Source: Inhella crocodyli
GTDB taxonomy: Bacteria > Pseudomonadota > Gammaproteobacteria > Burkholderiales > Burkholderiaceae_C
NCBI RefSeq assembly: GCF_004004565.1
Contig: NZ_SACM01000003.1
Location: forward strand, 310,001 to 374,000
Direction: 5' to 3'
Length of the DNA stretch: 64,000 nt
A program made the position numbers and the translations under genes. Positions 24,065 to 32,721 of this stretch are shown in pieces. Every line of letters begins with the position of its first letter. The first letter of the stretch is position 1. The notes beneath the pieces are model-generated. The model ran no database searches. It saw only the letters and a program-made list of their open reading frames with translations, and was not told the origin of the DNA.

Positions 24065-25984
24065 ATGAACCCGGTCGACGACCTCGCCTGGCTGGAGGCC
24101 CACCGGCCGGCCTACTGGGCCGAGCCCTCGCGGGCCACGCAGTGGCTGCCCGAGGCCCTGGCGCGCTGGGAACGCGCGCGCCACGGCCCGCCCAGCCACG
24201 AGGCGGTGGCGCTGGCCCTGTTCACGGCGCAGTTGCTGGCGGAGGCCTGGCGTTCGGAAGACGTGCACACGCTCACCGAGCAGGCGCTGCCCTGGGTGCG
24301 CGAAGGCTGGGGCGAGGCGCACCGCAGCGGCCTGTTGCAGTTCGCCTGCCGCATGCACCTGCGCTTTGCGCGCATCCCCGAGGCCCTGGCGGTGCTGCAA
24401 GAGCTGCAAGCCCTGGCCGCGCAAAGCCAGCGCGAGCTGGACCGCGCGCACGCGGCGCGGGCCCTGGCGCACACCCTGTTCGCGCAGTACGAGCTGCCGC
24501 GGGCGCTCGACGCCATCGACGACGCCCTGCAAGGCTACGAACGCGCCGGCGAAGGCAGCTGCTGGGTGGACCTGCACGTGCTGCGCGCCTTCGTGCTCGA
24601 CGCGATGGGCGACGCCGCCGGGCGCCTGGCGGCCAACTTGCGCGGCGCCGAGGCCGCGGCGGCGCAGCGGCGCTGGACCTTCGCCTGCAACGCCATGACC
24701 GGGGCCGCCGAGGCCTGGGCCACCCGCGGCGAGTTGGTGGAGGCCGAGGCGGCGCTGGTCGAGTGCCGGCGCTACCTGGCCCTGGCCGGCGAGGGCGCCG
24801 AGCGCATCGCCAAAGAAGTCTGGGCCGTGGAGGCGTTTTGCGCCGCCGAGCGCGGTGAACCCGCCCAGGCCCTGGCGCTGATGAAGCAGGTGATCGCGCT
24901 GGGCGAGGCCTGGTCGACCCGGCGCCAATTGGCCAAGCGCCTGGCCCAGGCCGCCCCATGGGCGGCGCAAGCCGGCCAGGCCGAAGAAGCCCTGGCGCTG
25001 CTGGCACGCTCGCATGCCCTGGAGCTGGCCGAGCACCAGGACGCGAGCAACCGCGAGTCCTTGCTGAAGCTGGAGCGCATCGAGCGCCAGCACGCGCAGG
25101 CCGAGCAGGCCCGCAGCGAAGAGCACGCCCGCGCGCTGCAGGTGCAGATGCGCGTGCTCGAGCACGCGTTGGAGGTGCAGCGCGAGCTGCAGGCCGAGCT
25201 GGTGCAGACCAGCAAGCTGGCCACCCTGGGCAGCCTGCTGGCCGGGCTGGCGCACGAAATGAACACCCCGGTGGGCAACGCCCTCGCGGCCCTGAGCGCG
25301 CTGCAAGAACGCGTGGGCGCCTTGACGCAGGCCGTGGACCAAGGCGGGCTGACGCGCACGCGCCTGCTGCAGGACCTGGACGAGGTGCAGCGGGCCGCCG
25401 CCTTGGCCCGGGACGGGCTGGACCGCGGCATCGGCCTGCTGCAGCAGTACAAGGACATCGGCACGGCGCCCGACCGCGAGCCTTTGCAGGCCGTGGCGCT
25501 GCCGGACTTCGTGCGCAGCGTGTGGGGCCGGGTCATCCCGCCAGGGCGCATGCTGAGCCTGCGGGTGTACGCGCCTTGGTCGCTGCACGTGCCCACCAAC
25601 GCCCTGGCCGACGTGCTGGTGCAGTTGTTCCAGAACTGCGACCGGCACGCCTTCGCGCCCGAGGCCACGGGCGAGGTGCGCGTGCGCGCCTGGGTCGAGG
25701 ACGGTCGCATGCACCTGCAGGTCAGCGACAACGGCCGCGGCATCGCGCCCGAGTTGCTGCCGAAGGTGTTCGACCCCTACGTGTCGACGCAGTTCGGCCA
25801 AGGCCGCAGCGGCCTGGGCCTGTTCGTGGCGCAGGTCAGCGCCACGCAACGCCTGGGCGGGCGCCTGACGGCCGCGAACCGGCGCCAGGGCGGCGCCAGC
25901 TTCACCTTGAGCTGGGCCCTGCGGCCCAGCGACGGCGCGGCGCCTTTGGCCTCGCCCCGCTCGGGCGACCGCGCCCGAGCTTGA
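24065..25984 (+). CDS. Soluble sensor histidine kinase with a helical-repeat N-terminus
   Basis: A 639-residue kinase with no membrane segment. The first ~330 residues form TPR-like alpha-hairpins, then a coiled coil leads to the dimerisation box LAHEMNTPVGNAL with His397. In the ATPase domain the N-box reads FQNCDRHAF, the G1 box DNGRGI and the G2 box GRSGLGLF. Asn and Asp in the N-box are usable, but the spacing is unusual. There is no adjacent response regulator, so the partner is unknown. It is preceded by a 219-bp gap in which I see no gene. Confidence 0.8.
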   Translation: MNPVDDLAWLEAHRPAYWAEPSRATQWLPEALARWERARHGPPSHEAVALALFTAQLLAEAWRSEDVHTLTEQALPWVREGWGEAHRSGLLQFACRMHLRFARIPEALAVLQELQALAAQSQRELDRAHAARALAHTLFAQYELPRALDAIDDALQGYERAGEGSCWVDLHVLRAFVLDAMGDAAGRLAANLRGAEAAAAQRRWTFACNAMTGAAEAWATRGELVEAEAALVECRRYLALAGEGAERIAKEVWAVEAFCAAERGEPAQALALMKQVIALGEAWSTRRQLAKRLAQAAPWAAQAGQAEEALALLARSHALELAEHQDASNRESLLKLERIERQHAQAEQARSEEHARALQVQMRVLEHALEVQRELQAELVQTSKLATLGSLLAGLAHEMNTPVGNALAALSALQERVGALTQAVDQGGLTRTRLLQDLDEVQRAAALARDGLDRGIGLLQQYKDIGTAPDREPLQAVALPDFVRSVWGRVIPPGRMLSLRVYAPWSLHVPTNALADVLVQLFQNCDRHAFAPEATGEVRVRAWVEDGRMHLQVSDNGRGIAPELLPKVFDPYVSTQFGQGRSGLGLFVAQVSATQRLGGRLTAANRRQGGASFTLSWALRPSDGAAPLASPRSGDRARA

Positions 25985-26041
25985 CCAACCGGCGACCGCG
26001 CCCGGGCTTGATCAACCGGCGAACGCGCTAAGGCTCGATCA
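25963..26041. repeat. Three ~27-bp direct repeats at the end of the kinase gene
   Basis: Imperfect units begin at 25963, 25991 and 26018, each starting GGCGA[C/A]CGCGC and containing CTTGA[C/T]CAACC or a variant. They span the kinase stop codon and fill the 54-bp gap to the convergent DUF2087 gene. They may be a slippage product. Confidence 0.6.
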
Positions 26042-26620
26042 CGCCGCGGCCGCGCTCGGGCCGCTGGCCATCGCGCGCCGCTGCAGGCGCCAGGCCCGCA
26101 GCAGGGCACGGACCTCGTCGTCGGGCACCGGGTGCAACTTGCGGTACTCGCGGCAGTCGCTGGTGCGGGTCATGAGGCGGTGGTTGATCAACTCGCGGCG
26201 CAGGGTGGCCGGGTCGCCGAAGAGGTGCAGGGCCTTCAGGCGCTCGTTGACCTCGCGCTCGCTGTAAACGCGCTTGGCGTCGAAGTGCTGCCACAGCAGC
26301 CACATCGCCAGGCGCTGCACGCTGAACTTCACCGGCCAGCGCATCAAGCGACCGCGGCTGTCGAACTGCTGCAAGGCCTTGCGCGCGCCCTCGCTCAGGG
26401 GCAGCGGGGCGGGGGCGTCTTCGGCGGCCAGGGGCGCGTCGGGCACCGGCGCCATGGCCGCCTGCAAGGCCTGCAGGTTGCGGAAGCCCTGCGCGCGGGC
26501 CATCAGGTTGAGCAACTCCACGTGCCCGGGCGGCTCGGCCCGTTCGCGCAAAGACTGGCCGAGCGCGCGGGCGAAGCGCGACGCGTCGGTGACGACAAAC
26601 GACAAGGGAACTCGGTGCAT
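26039..26620 (-). CDS. DUF2087 family winged-helix protein
   Basis: A 193-residue protein. Its C-terminal half has the DUF2087 pattern: YSEREVNERLKALHLFGDPATLRRELINHRLM, then CREYRKL. The fold is a winged helix, usually linked to transcription control. The N-terminal half contains ASRFARALGQSLRERAEPPGHVELLNLMARAQGFRN, similar to plasmid-type regulators. The start at 26620 has the perfect ribosome binding site GGAGGT, with GTCCGGC before the ATG. It faces away from DUF3567. Confidence 0.78.
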   Translation of the reverse strand: MHRVPLSFVVTDASRFARALGQSLRERAEPPGHVELLNLMARAQGFRNLQALQAAMAPVPDAPLAAEDAPAPLPLSEGARKALQQFDSRGRLMRWPVKFSVQRLAMWLLWQHFDAKRVYSEREVNERLKALHLFGDPATLRRELINHRLMTRTSDCREYRKLHPVPDDEVRALLRAWRLQRRAMASGPSAAAA

Positions 26621-26844
26621 GCCGGACCTCCATGGCGTGCGCGCGACCCCGGCGCCAAAGGCGCGGGCACTGGGGGTTGCCGACTTCCAGACTGGCGCAC
26701 GCGAGGCGTGGCAAGTGCGGGCGAATGCGGGCAGGTTTAGCTCGCGGCGGGGGCCGCGCGGCAACGCCTGGGTGAACTGCCGACCGGGTCGTGATGGTAG
26801 ACCCAGTCGGCGCGATCGGCCTGGTCGGCCTGGACGGCCCTCGC

Positions 26845-27123
26845 TCAGTGCATCTGAACCGGGGTCTGGCTCAGGTTGGCGTAGCGCTCGATGAAGTCGT
26901 CGTAGTCCTCTTCGCTCGAATCGCCCTCGCTCAGGGCCTCGACGCCTTCCTGGAACTGCTGGGCCAGGGCGCCTTCGATGAAGATTTCTTTGCGGGCGAA
27001 CTTGTCGACGATTTCGTACCCCCCGCGCGAAAGGTGCGGGGCATCGTCCTCGTGGTGCGCGTCGGTGACGGGCACGTCAAAGCGAACCACGATGTAGCTG
27101 TCTGACTGGTAGAGCAGGTGCAT
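26845..27123 (-). CDS. DUF3567 family protein
   Basis: A 92-residue protein, typical of Burkholderiales. It matches DUF3567 by the phrases RGGYEIVDKFARKEIFIEGALA and EEDYDDFIERYANL; the N-terminus reads MHLLYQSDSYIVVRFDVP. The start is supported by AGGAGGAAGTC. The gene is well expressed by its ribosome binding site, but its function is not known. The 225-bp upstream gap on the other side holds no gene that I can see. Confidence 0.88.
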   Translation of the reverse strand: MHLLYQSDSYIVVRFDVPVTDAHHEDDAPHLSRGGYEIVDKFARKEIFIEGALAQQFQEGVEALSEGDSSEEDYDDFIERYANLSQTPVQMH

Positions 27124-27264
27124 GACTTCCTCCTGACCGTTGACGTGGTGCGCAAAACGCCGCTTTCAAGGGCTGGCGTGAGCCCATCTTGGCACGGTGC
27201 CCAGAAAAGCGGGGGCTTGCCCCCTTTCATCGGCCGCTCGGTGTGGGAGATTGATCACGCCCGG

Positions 27265-28257
27265 TCACGGCGAAGCGCCGGAAGCGGCAGGATTCCACAG
27301 CAGCTCCCAGCGCTCGTCGCCCAGCACTTTGTGCACCAGGCGCAAGGGGCGCTGCGCATCGGCAGGGTCCAGCCACAGCTCGATCTCGGCCTGCGCTTGG
27401 CCTTGGGCCACGCGCCGCCAGCGCTGGGCCTGGCGCACCTGCCCGTCGGGCAGGGTCAGCGGCTCGGACCCGACGCGCTCGAAACGCCAGGGGTGCGTGC
27501 GGCCGCGCCAATCGACCACGGCCAACTCGGCCACCTGCGCCTCGGGCCGCGCCTGCAGCAGGGCCGGCAGTTGCAGCATCCAACTCAGGCGGTCTTGCTG
27601 CTGCGCCGTGGGCTGGGCCTCGGCGTCGTGGATCACGCGCTGGCCCTGGCGGCCGCGCTGCACGGCAAAGCGCTGCGGCGCCAGGCCCTGCAGGCCCAGC
27701 TCGCCCCGGCTTTCCCATCGCGGCAGCGCCCGTTGCTCGGTCCGGCGGTGCAGCACCAGGCTGTAGCGCTCGGCGTCGTCCGCGCCCGCCGGACCGGGCT
27801 CGCGCCGCCATTCCAACCAGGCCTCGCCGGCGTGGCCCTCGTGCGTCAGCACGTAGCCCCAGCGCGCCGTGCCAGGCAGGGCCAGGGCTGGGGACGCCGC
27901 CGGGGCCGCGGAGGCGTCCCGCTCTGACGCCGGCGGTGGAAGTGGGGCCGCGGCCGGCGCCTCGGTCGGCGCAGGGCGCGGTGGGGGCCGCGTCACGCCC
28001 GCCACGCGCAGCGCCGTCGCAGCCGGTGGGGCGGGTGGGAGGGGTGGCGCGGGGGCCGCCGCGCTCTCCGGTGGGGCCAGCGTGCGCAGCCGCAAGGCCG
28101 GCGCCGCGCCCACGGCGGGCGAGGCCTCCGGGCGCAACGCCACCGGCCGGGGCCATAGCAACACGGCGTGCAGCGCCAGCGCGCCCAGCCACCACGGCAG
28201 CCAGCCCCGAGGGCGGGGCGCAGAATCGGCGGCCTTTGACGCGAGCATGGCTCGCAT
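27265..28257 (-). CDS. DUF3108 family protein with a proline-rich N-terminus
   Basis: A 330-residue protein with one N-terminal membrane helix (WLPWWLGALALHAVLLW), then a very Pro/Ala-rich linker of about 100 residues, then the DUF3108 domain (WGYVLTHEGHAGEAWLEWRREPG, later QDRLSWMLQLPALL and VLGDERWELLW). The design suits a protein anchored in the inner membrane with a periplasmic domain. Its start is 33 bp from the divergent DUF4197 gene. Confidence 0.75.
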   Translation of the reverse strand: MRAMLASKAADSAPRPRGWLPWWLGALALHAVLLWPRPVALRPEASPAVGAAPALRLRTLAPPESAAAPAPPLPPAPPAATALRVAGVTRPPPRPAPTEAPAAAPLPPPASERDASAAPAASPALALPGTARWGYVLTHEGHAGEAWLEWRREPGPAGADDAERYSLVLHRRTEQRALPRWESRGELGLQGLAPQRFAVQRGRQGQRVIHDAEAQPTAQQQDRLSWMLQLPALLQARPEAQVAELAVVDWRGRTHPWRFERVGSEPLTLPDGQVRQAQRWRRVAQGQAQAEIELWLDPADAQRPLRLVHKVLGDERWELLWNPAASGASP

Positions 28258-28289
28258 TGTCGGAACAAGCCCCGAAGGAGAGCCCTGTG

Positions 28290-28961
28290 ATGCAACGACG
28301 TGCCCTGTGCGGCCTGACCTGTTGGGCCCTGGCGCCCCACGCCTGGGCCCTGTCGCTCAGCGAGACCGACGCCGCCAGCGGCGTGCGCGCGGCCTTGGAG
28401 CGCGGGGCCGGCGCGGCCGTGGACGCCCTGGGCCGCAACGGGGGGTTCTTCAACCACCCCACCTTGAAGATCGAGTTGCCCGGGCACCTGAAGAGCGCGG
28501 CCAAGCTGCTGAAGGCCACCGGCCAAGGCAAGAAGGTCGACGCCCTGGTGCTGGCCATGAACCGCGCGGCCGAGCAGGCCGTGCCGGCCGCGCGCGACCT
28601 GCTGGTGCAAACGGTCAAGGGCCTCAGCGTGGAGGACGCGCTGCAGTTGGTGCGCGGCCGCGGCGACGACGCCGTGACCCGCTTCTTCGAAAGCAAAACC
28701 CGCGTGCCCCTGGGCGCCAAGTTCCTGCCGATCGTCACGCAGGCCACCGAGCGCGAGAGCCTGGCCGACAAGTACAACGCCGTGGCCGGCAAGGCCGCGG
28801 GCCTGGGCCTGGTGAAGGACGAGGACAAGACCATCGAGGGCTACGTCACGCGCAAGGCCCTGGACGGCCTCTACTGGATGATCGGCGAGGAGGAAAAGAA
28901 GATCCGCCAAGACCCGGTGGGCACCGGCAGTGCGCTGCTGAAGAAGGTGTTCGGTCGATGA
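28290..28961 (+). CDS. DUF4197 family exported protein
   Basis: A 223-residue protein with an N-terminal signal peptide (RRALCGLTCWALAPHAWA). The mature part matches DUF4197: SGVRAALERGAGAAVDALG, FFNHPTLKIELPGHLKS, then DALQLVRGRGDDAVTRFF and a late ALDGLYWMIGEEEKKIRQDP. The family is widespread in proteobacteria but its role is undefined. The ATG follows GAAGGAG at a good distance; a GTG three bases earlier is also possible. Its stop overlaps the next start. Confidence 0.85.
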   Translation: MQRRALCGLTCWALAPHAWALSLSETDAASGVRAALERGAGAAVDALGRNGGFFNHPTLKIELPGHLKSAAKLLKATGQGKKVDALVLAMNRAAEQAVPAARDLLVQTVKGLSVEDALQLVRGRGDDAVTRFFESKTRVPLGAKFLPIVTQATERESLADKYNAVAGKAAGLGLVKDEDKTIEGYVTRKALDGLYWMIGEEEKKIRQDPVGTGSALLKKVFGR

Positions 28962-30550
28962 GGCGCTGGCGCATCGCCCTGGCCGGCATCGGCTTGGGAT
29001 TGAGCGTGGGCTGGGCCACGGTCCAGGCCCAAACCGCCCCCGGCCCGCTGCGCTGGGCGGCGCAAAACGACGTGCTGACCCTGGACCCGCACAGCCAGAA
29101 CCACGCCACCACCCTGTCCTTGCTGCAGCACTGCTACGAAGGCCTGACGCGCTTCGACGCCAAGCTGCAGATCGAGCCCGCGCTGGCCACGGGCTGGACG
29201 GTGATGAGCCCCACGCAAGTGCGCTTCCAGCTGCGCCGCGGCGTCAAGTTCCACGACGGCACGCCCTTCAGCGCCGACGACGTGGTGTTCAGCTTCCAGC
29301 GCATCACCGCGCCCACGGGCAACCTGCAAAGCTACGTGAGCGGCATCCAGGCCGTGCGCAAGGTCGACGCCCACACCGTGGACCTGCTGCTCAAGGCGCC
29401 CAACCCCGCGCTGCTCGGCAACCTGACCGACTTCCGCATCGTCAGCAAGGCCTGGGCCGAGAAGCACCGCACGCTGCAGCCGCCCGACTTCCGCGCCAAG
29501 CAAGAGAACCACGCCTCGCGCAACGCCATGGGCACGGGGCCCTACAAGATCACCGCCTGGGTGCCCGAGCAGCGCCTGAGCCTGGTGCAGAACCCCGAAT
29601 GGTGGGACGCCAAGAACGCCAGCAACGTCACCGAGGCGGTGTACCTGCCGATCAAGAGCGACCAGACGCGCATGGCGGCGCTGATGTCGGGCGAGGTGGA
29701 CCTGCTGACCGAAGTGCCCTTGCAAGACGTGGCGCGGCTCAAGGCCGACGCCCGCCTGAAGCTGCTGATGGGCAACGAAGTGCGCGCCATCTTCATCGGC
29801 ATGGACCAGGGCTCGCCCGAGATCGCCGGGGGCAGCGTCAAGGGCGCCAACCCCTTCAAGGACCGCCGCGTGCGCGAGGCGATGAACCTGGCGATCGACC
29901 GCCTGGCCCTGCAGCGCGCCATCATGCGCGGCCTCTCGATGCCGGCCGGCAGCCTGGTGTCGCCGGGCGTGGACGGCCACGACGCCAGCGTGGACGCGCC
30001 CTTGGCGGCCGACCCGGCGCGGGCGAAGACGCTGCTGGCCGAGGCGGGCTACCCGCAGGGCTTCGCCGTGCCCTTCCAGTGCCCGAACAACCGCTACGTC
30101 AACGACGAGGAAATCTGCCAGGCGGTGGTGGCCATGTGGGCCCGCATCGGCGTGCGCGCCACGCTCGCCACGGAGGGCTTCTCGACCTTCAGCGCCCGCG
30201 TGCAGCAGTTCGCCTACCCGCTGTACCTGTTCGGCTGGAGCGCCCCCACCTACGACGCCTTCCCCACGCTGCAGGCCCTGGCCCGCACCCGCGGCACGGG
30301 GGCAGACGGCAGCTTCAACTACTTCCGCCTGAGCGACCCCGCGCTGGACGCGCTGATCGACGCCGCCGCGGTGGAGATGGACCCGGCCAAGCGCACGCGG
30401 CTGATGGTGGACGCGCAGGCGCGCATCAAGGCCGAGCACTACTTCATCCCCTTGCACCACCAGGTGCGGCCCTGGGCCATGAAGCCCAACGTGAGCACCT
30501 TGCACCGCTCCAACGACCGGCCGGAGATGCGCTTCACGCAGCGCCGCTGA
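28958..30550 (+). CDS. ABC transporter substrate-binding protein, peptide/nickel type
   Basis: A 530-residue periplasmic binding protein of the SBP_bac_5 family, with a signal peptide and QTAPGPLRWAAQNDVLTLDPHSQN at the mature start. Further marks are GVKFHDGTPFSADDVVFSF and MGTGPYKI, then ADPARAKTLLAEAGYP. It should capture a peptide or similar solute. The genes for permease and ATPase are not adjacent, but a LacI regulator follows directly, which could control it. It is preceded by, and overlaps, the DUF4197 gene. Confidence 0.88.
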   Translation: MRRWRIALAGIGLGLSVGWATVQAQTAPGPLRWAAQNDVLTLDPHSQNHATTLSLLQHCYEGLTRFDAKLQIEPALATGWTVMSPTQVRFQLRRGVKFHDGTPFSADDVVFSFQRITAPTGNLQSYVSGIQAVRKVDAHTVDLLLKAPNPALLGNLTDFRIVSKAWAEKHRTLQPPDFRAKQENHASRNAMGTGPYKITAWVPEQRLSLVQNPEWWDAKNASNVTEAVYLPIKSDQTRMAALMSGEVDLLTEVPLQDVARLKADARLKLLMGNEVRAIFIGMDQGSPEIAGGSVKGANPFKDRRVREAMNLAIDRLALQRAIMRGLSMPAGSLVSPGVDGHDASVDAPLAADPARAKTLLAEAGYPQGFAVPFQCPNNRYVNDEEICQAVVAMWARIGVRATLATEGFSTFSARVQQFAYPLYLFGWSAPTYDAFPTLQALARTRGTGADGSFNYFRLSDPALDALIDAAAVEMDPAKRTRLMVDAQARIKAEHYFIPLHHQVRPWAMKPNVSTLHRSNDRPEMRFTQRR

Positions 30551-30578
30551 CGGCGGCAGGTCGGCCTTCTACACTTGC

Positions 30579-30592
30579 TGCAACCGCTTTCA
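30579..30592. promoter_or_regulatory. LacI-type operator upstream of the LacI gene
   Basis: TGCAACCGCTTTCA matches the LacI/CcpA-type consensus TGNAANCGNTNNCA at every fixed position. It lies 37 bp before the ATG of the regulator, so autoregulation is likely. Confidence 0.5.
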
Positions 30593-30629
30593 GACACCGA
30601 CCCCGTCCGGGTCCTGCCCCCCGTTTCGC

Positions 30630-31670
30630 ATGCGCAAAAGCCCTCCTGCCGGTGACCGATCGTCCGGCCCCGTGACCCTCGGCATGGTGGCCGAGGCCAG
30701 CGGCGTCTCGCCCAGCACGGTGTCGCGCATCCTGAACGGCACCGCCATCGTCAGCCCCGAGAAGCGCGCCGCGGTGGACCGCGCCATCGCCGAACTCGGC
30801 TTCGTGCCCAACCCCATCGCGCGCGGCCTGGCCGGTGGGCGCACGATGAGCGTGGGCGTGGTCACGCAGAGCATCGACAGCCCCTTCTACGGGGTGGCGC
30901 TGCGCGGGATCGAGGAGACCCTGGAGCCGGCCGGCTACAGCGCGCTCTTCGTCAGCGGGCACTGGGACGAGGCGGTGGAGAAGCGCTGCATCGACACCCT
31001 GCGCAGCCGCCGCGTGGACGGCATGATCATCCTCAACGGCCGCCTGGGCGACGCCGCGCTCAAGGCCCTGGCCAAGGCCCTGCCGGTGGTCGTCACCGGC
31101 CGCAGCCTGAAAGCGCCGGGCCTGTGCGCGCTGGACTTCAACAACGTGGAAGGCGCGCGCCTGGCCACGCAGCACCTGATCGACCTGGGGCACCGCGACA
31201 TCGCCCACCTCAGCGGCGACCTGGCCCACCCCGACGCGCGCGACCGCCTGGCCGGCTACCGCGCCGCCCTGGAGGCCGCGGGCCTGCCGTTCCGCGAGGC
31301 CTTGGTGGAGAGCGGCGGCTACTTCGAGGACGGCGGCCGCGACGCCACGCAGCGCCTGCTGGACCGCGGTGCCCGCTTCACGGCGCTGTTCGCGGCCAAC
31401 GACCAGATGGCCTTCGGCGCCTCGGTGGCGCTGCACAAGCAGGGCCTGCGCGTGCCGCAAGACGTCTCGCTGGTGGGCTTCGACGACCTGGCCCTGGCCG
31501 CGCACATGGCGCCCCCGCTGAGCACCGTGCACCAAGCCAGCCTGGAGTTGGGGCGCACCGCGGCGCAGGGCATGCTGAACCTGCTGGCCGGCGACAAGCC
31601 CGCCCTGTCCCTGCCCGAGCCGCGCCTGATCGTGCGCGACTCCTCGGGGCCCGCCGCGCGCAGGCGCTGA
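30630..31670 (+). CDS. LacI family transcriptional regulator
   Basis: A 346-residue LacI-type repressor. The helix-turn-helix is VTLGMVAEASGVSPSTVSRILNG (residues about 15-37), followed by the hinge region. The effector domain has SVGVVTQSIDSPFYG and SLVGFDDLALAAHMAPPLSTV. It likely binds the operator at 30579-30592 and may regulate the upstream binding protein. The inducer is unknown. It lies 79 bp after the peptide-type binding protein. Confidence 0.9.
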   Translation: MRKSPPAGDRSSGPVTLGMVAEASGVSPSTVSRILNGTAIVSPEKRAAVDRAIAELGFVPNPIARGLAGGRTMSVGVVTQSIDSPFYGVALRGIEETLEPAGYSALFVSGHWDEAVEKRCIDTLRSRRVDGMIILNGRLGDAALKALAKALPVVVTGRSLKAPGLCALDFNNVEGARLATQHLIDLGHRDIAHLSGDLAHPDARDRLAGYRAALEAAGLPFREALVESGGYFEDGGRDATQRLLDRGARFTALFAANDQMAFGASVALHKQGLRVPQDVSLVGFDDLALAAHMAPPLSTVHQASLELGRTAAQGMLNLLAGDKPALSLPEPRLIVRDSSGPAARRR

Positions 31671-31684
31671 ACCACCCGGCGCGC

Positions 31685-32212
31685 TCAGCCGGGCTTCGGT
31701 TCGTCGCCCGCGGCCTCGGCCCGCTCGCGCGCGTCGCGCTGCGCGCGCACCCAAGCGTCGGCCTCGTGCGGGTGCTCGAACTCCTGCATGAGCAGGTGGT
31801 ACTGCTCAAACAAGCTGGCGAACCGGCGGCGCATGAAGCGCATGCCTTCCAGCTCGGGGTCGGCCACCCAGGCCACCGCCGCCAGGCGGTGCGGCCGGCT
31901 GTAGACGGCGATGAAGCCCTGCGTGTAGGCCTCGAAGGCCTCGGGCGACATCAGCGCGCTGTGGTGCCAGTGCACCACGCCCCCGAACCAGCGCCCCTTG
32001 ACCAACCAGCGCTGGCGCGCCAAGGCCCGCATGCGGTCGTAGCGCTGCAGGGCCTCGAGGTTGAAGGGGCCGATGGCGTCCCACCACACCACGCCGTCGC
32101 GCCAGCCCACGCGGAACTCGCCGTGCGGCGCGAAACCCGCCGCCGGCAGGTCGTGCGTCGACATCACCCCGTCGGAGACGGGCGTGGGGACGTACGGCGG
32201 TCGGTGCGGCAT
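31685..32212 (-). CDS. Hypothetical protein, possibly STAS/SpoIIAA-like
   Basis: A 175-residue soluble protein. The middle contains VVWWDAIGPFNLEALQRYDRM, RLAAVAWVADPELEGM and a late MQEFEHPHEADAWVRAQ. The strand-helix pattern around the last phrases recalls SpoIIAA-like STAS proteins, but the match is weak. It starts about 100 bp from the divergent GntR operon, on the other side of the operator. Confidence 0.55.
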   Translation of the reverse strand: MPHRPPYVPTPVSDGVMSTHDLPAAGFAPHGEFRVGWRDGVVWWDAIGPFNLEALQRYDRMRALARQRWLVKGRWFGGVVHWHHSALMSPEAFEAYTQGFIAVYSRPHRLAAVAWVADPELEGMRFMRRRFASLFEQYHLLMQEFEHPHEADAWVRAQRDARERAEAAGDEPKPG

Positions 32213-32282
32213 GGGCGGATGGTAGGCCGCGCGGCCGGCCTCGCCCTTCGCAAAGGGCCGTGACCTTCGGCAGGGGATAGGT

Positions 32283-32300
32283 GTACCAGTGGACTGGTAC
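32283..32300. promoter_or_regulatory. Perfect 18-bp palindromic operator of the GntR operon
   Basis: GTACCAGTGGACTGGTAC is a perfect palindrome of two 8-bp arms around GG, ending 19 bp before the start codon of the GntR gene. YtrA-type GntR regulators bind such sites to repress their own ABC operon. Confidence 0.7.
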
Positions 32301-32319
32301 AGTGGTTCACTCCATCGCC

Positions 32320-32721
32320 ATGCTGCCCATCCAGTTCCAAATCAACACCGGCTCGGCCGAGCCCATCTACCGCCAGCTCATGGAGCAGGTGCGGCGCCGC
32401 GTGGCCGCGGGGCAGTGGGTGGCGGGCCAGGAACTGCCCTCGGTGCGGGAACTGTCGGCCGAGCTGACGGTGCACCCGATGACCATCAGCAAGGCCTACA
32501 GCCTGCTGGAGGGCGAGGGCCTGTTGGAACGCCGCCGTGGCCTGCCGATGGTGATCGCCGCGGCGCACCGCAAGGCGGCGCCGGGGCGCGAGCGCATCGA
32601 GCAGTTGCGCCCCACCTTGCAGCGCGCGGCCGACGAGGCCCGCGAGCTGGGCATCGCCCCGGCGCAGGCCCTGGCGCTTTTTGAACACCTCTTGAACGAC
32701 GACCCTGGGAGTCCCCGATGA
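32320..32721 (+). CDS. YtrA-type GntR family regulator
   Basis: A 133-residue GntR regulator. The winged helix occupies residues about 10-75, with AEPIYRQLMEQVRRRVAAGQW and the recognition helix region LTVHPMTISKAYSLLEGEGL. The short C-terminal helical part, lacking a large effector domain, is the YtrA type. It heads the exporter operon and overlaps the next gene by four bases. A GTG upstream at 32281 would include the operator and is rejected. Confidence 0.88.
   Translation: MLPIQFQINTGSAEPIYRQLMEQVRRRVAAGQWVAGQELPSVRELSAELTVHPMTISKAYSLLEGEGLLERRRGLPMVIAAAHRKAAPGRERIEQLRPTLQRAADEARELGIAPAQALALFEHLLNDDPGSPR

Noticed and set aside
22856-25849. Very long minus-strand frame beyond the EamA transporter
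   Set aside because: Only the 22856-23845 part encodes a hydrophobic family protein; the rest is the shadow of the histidine kinase gene at high GC.
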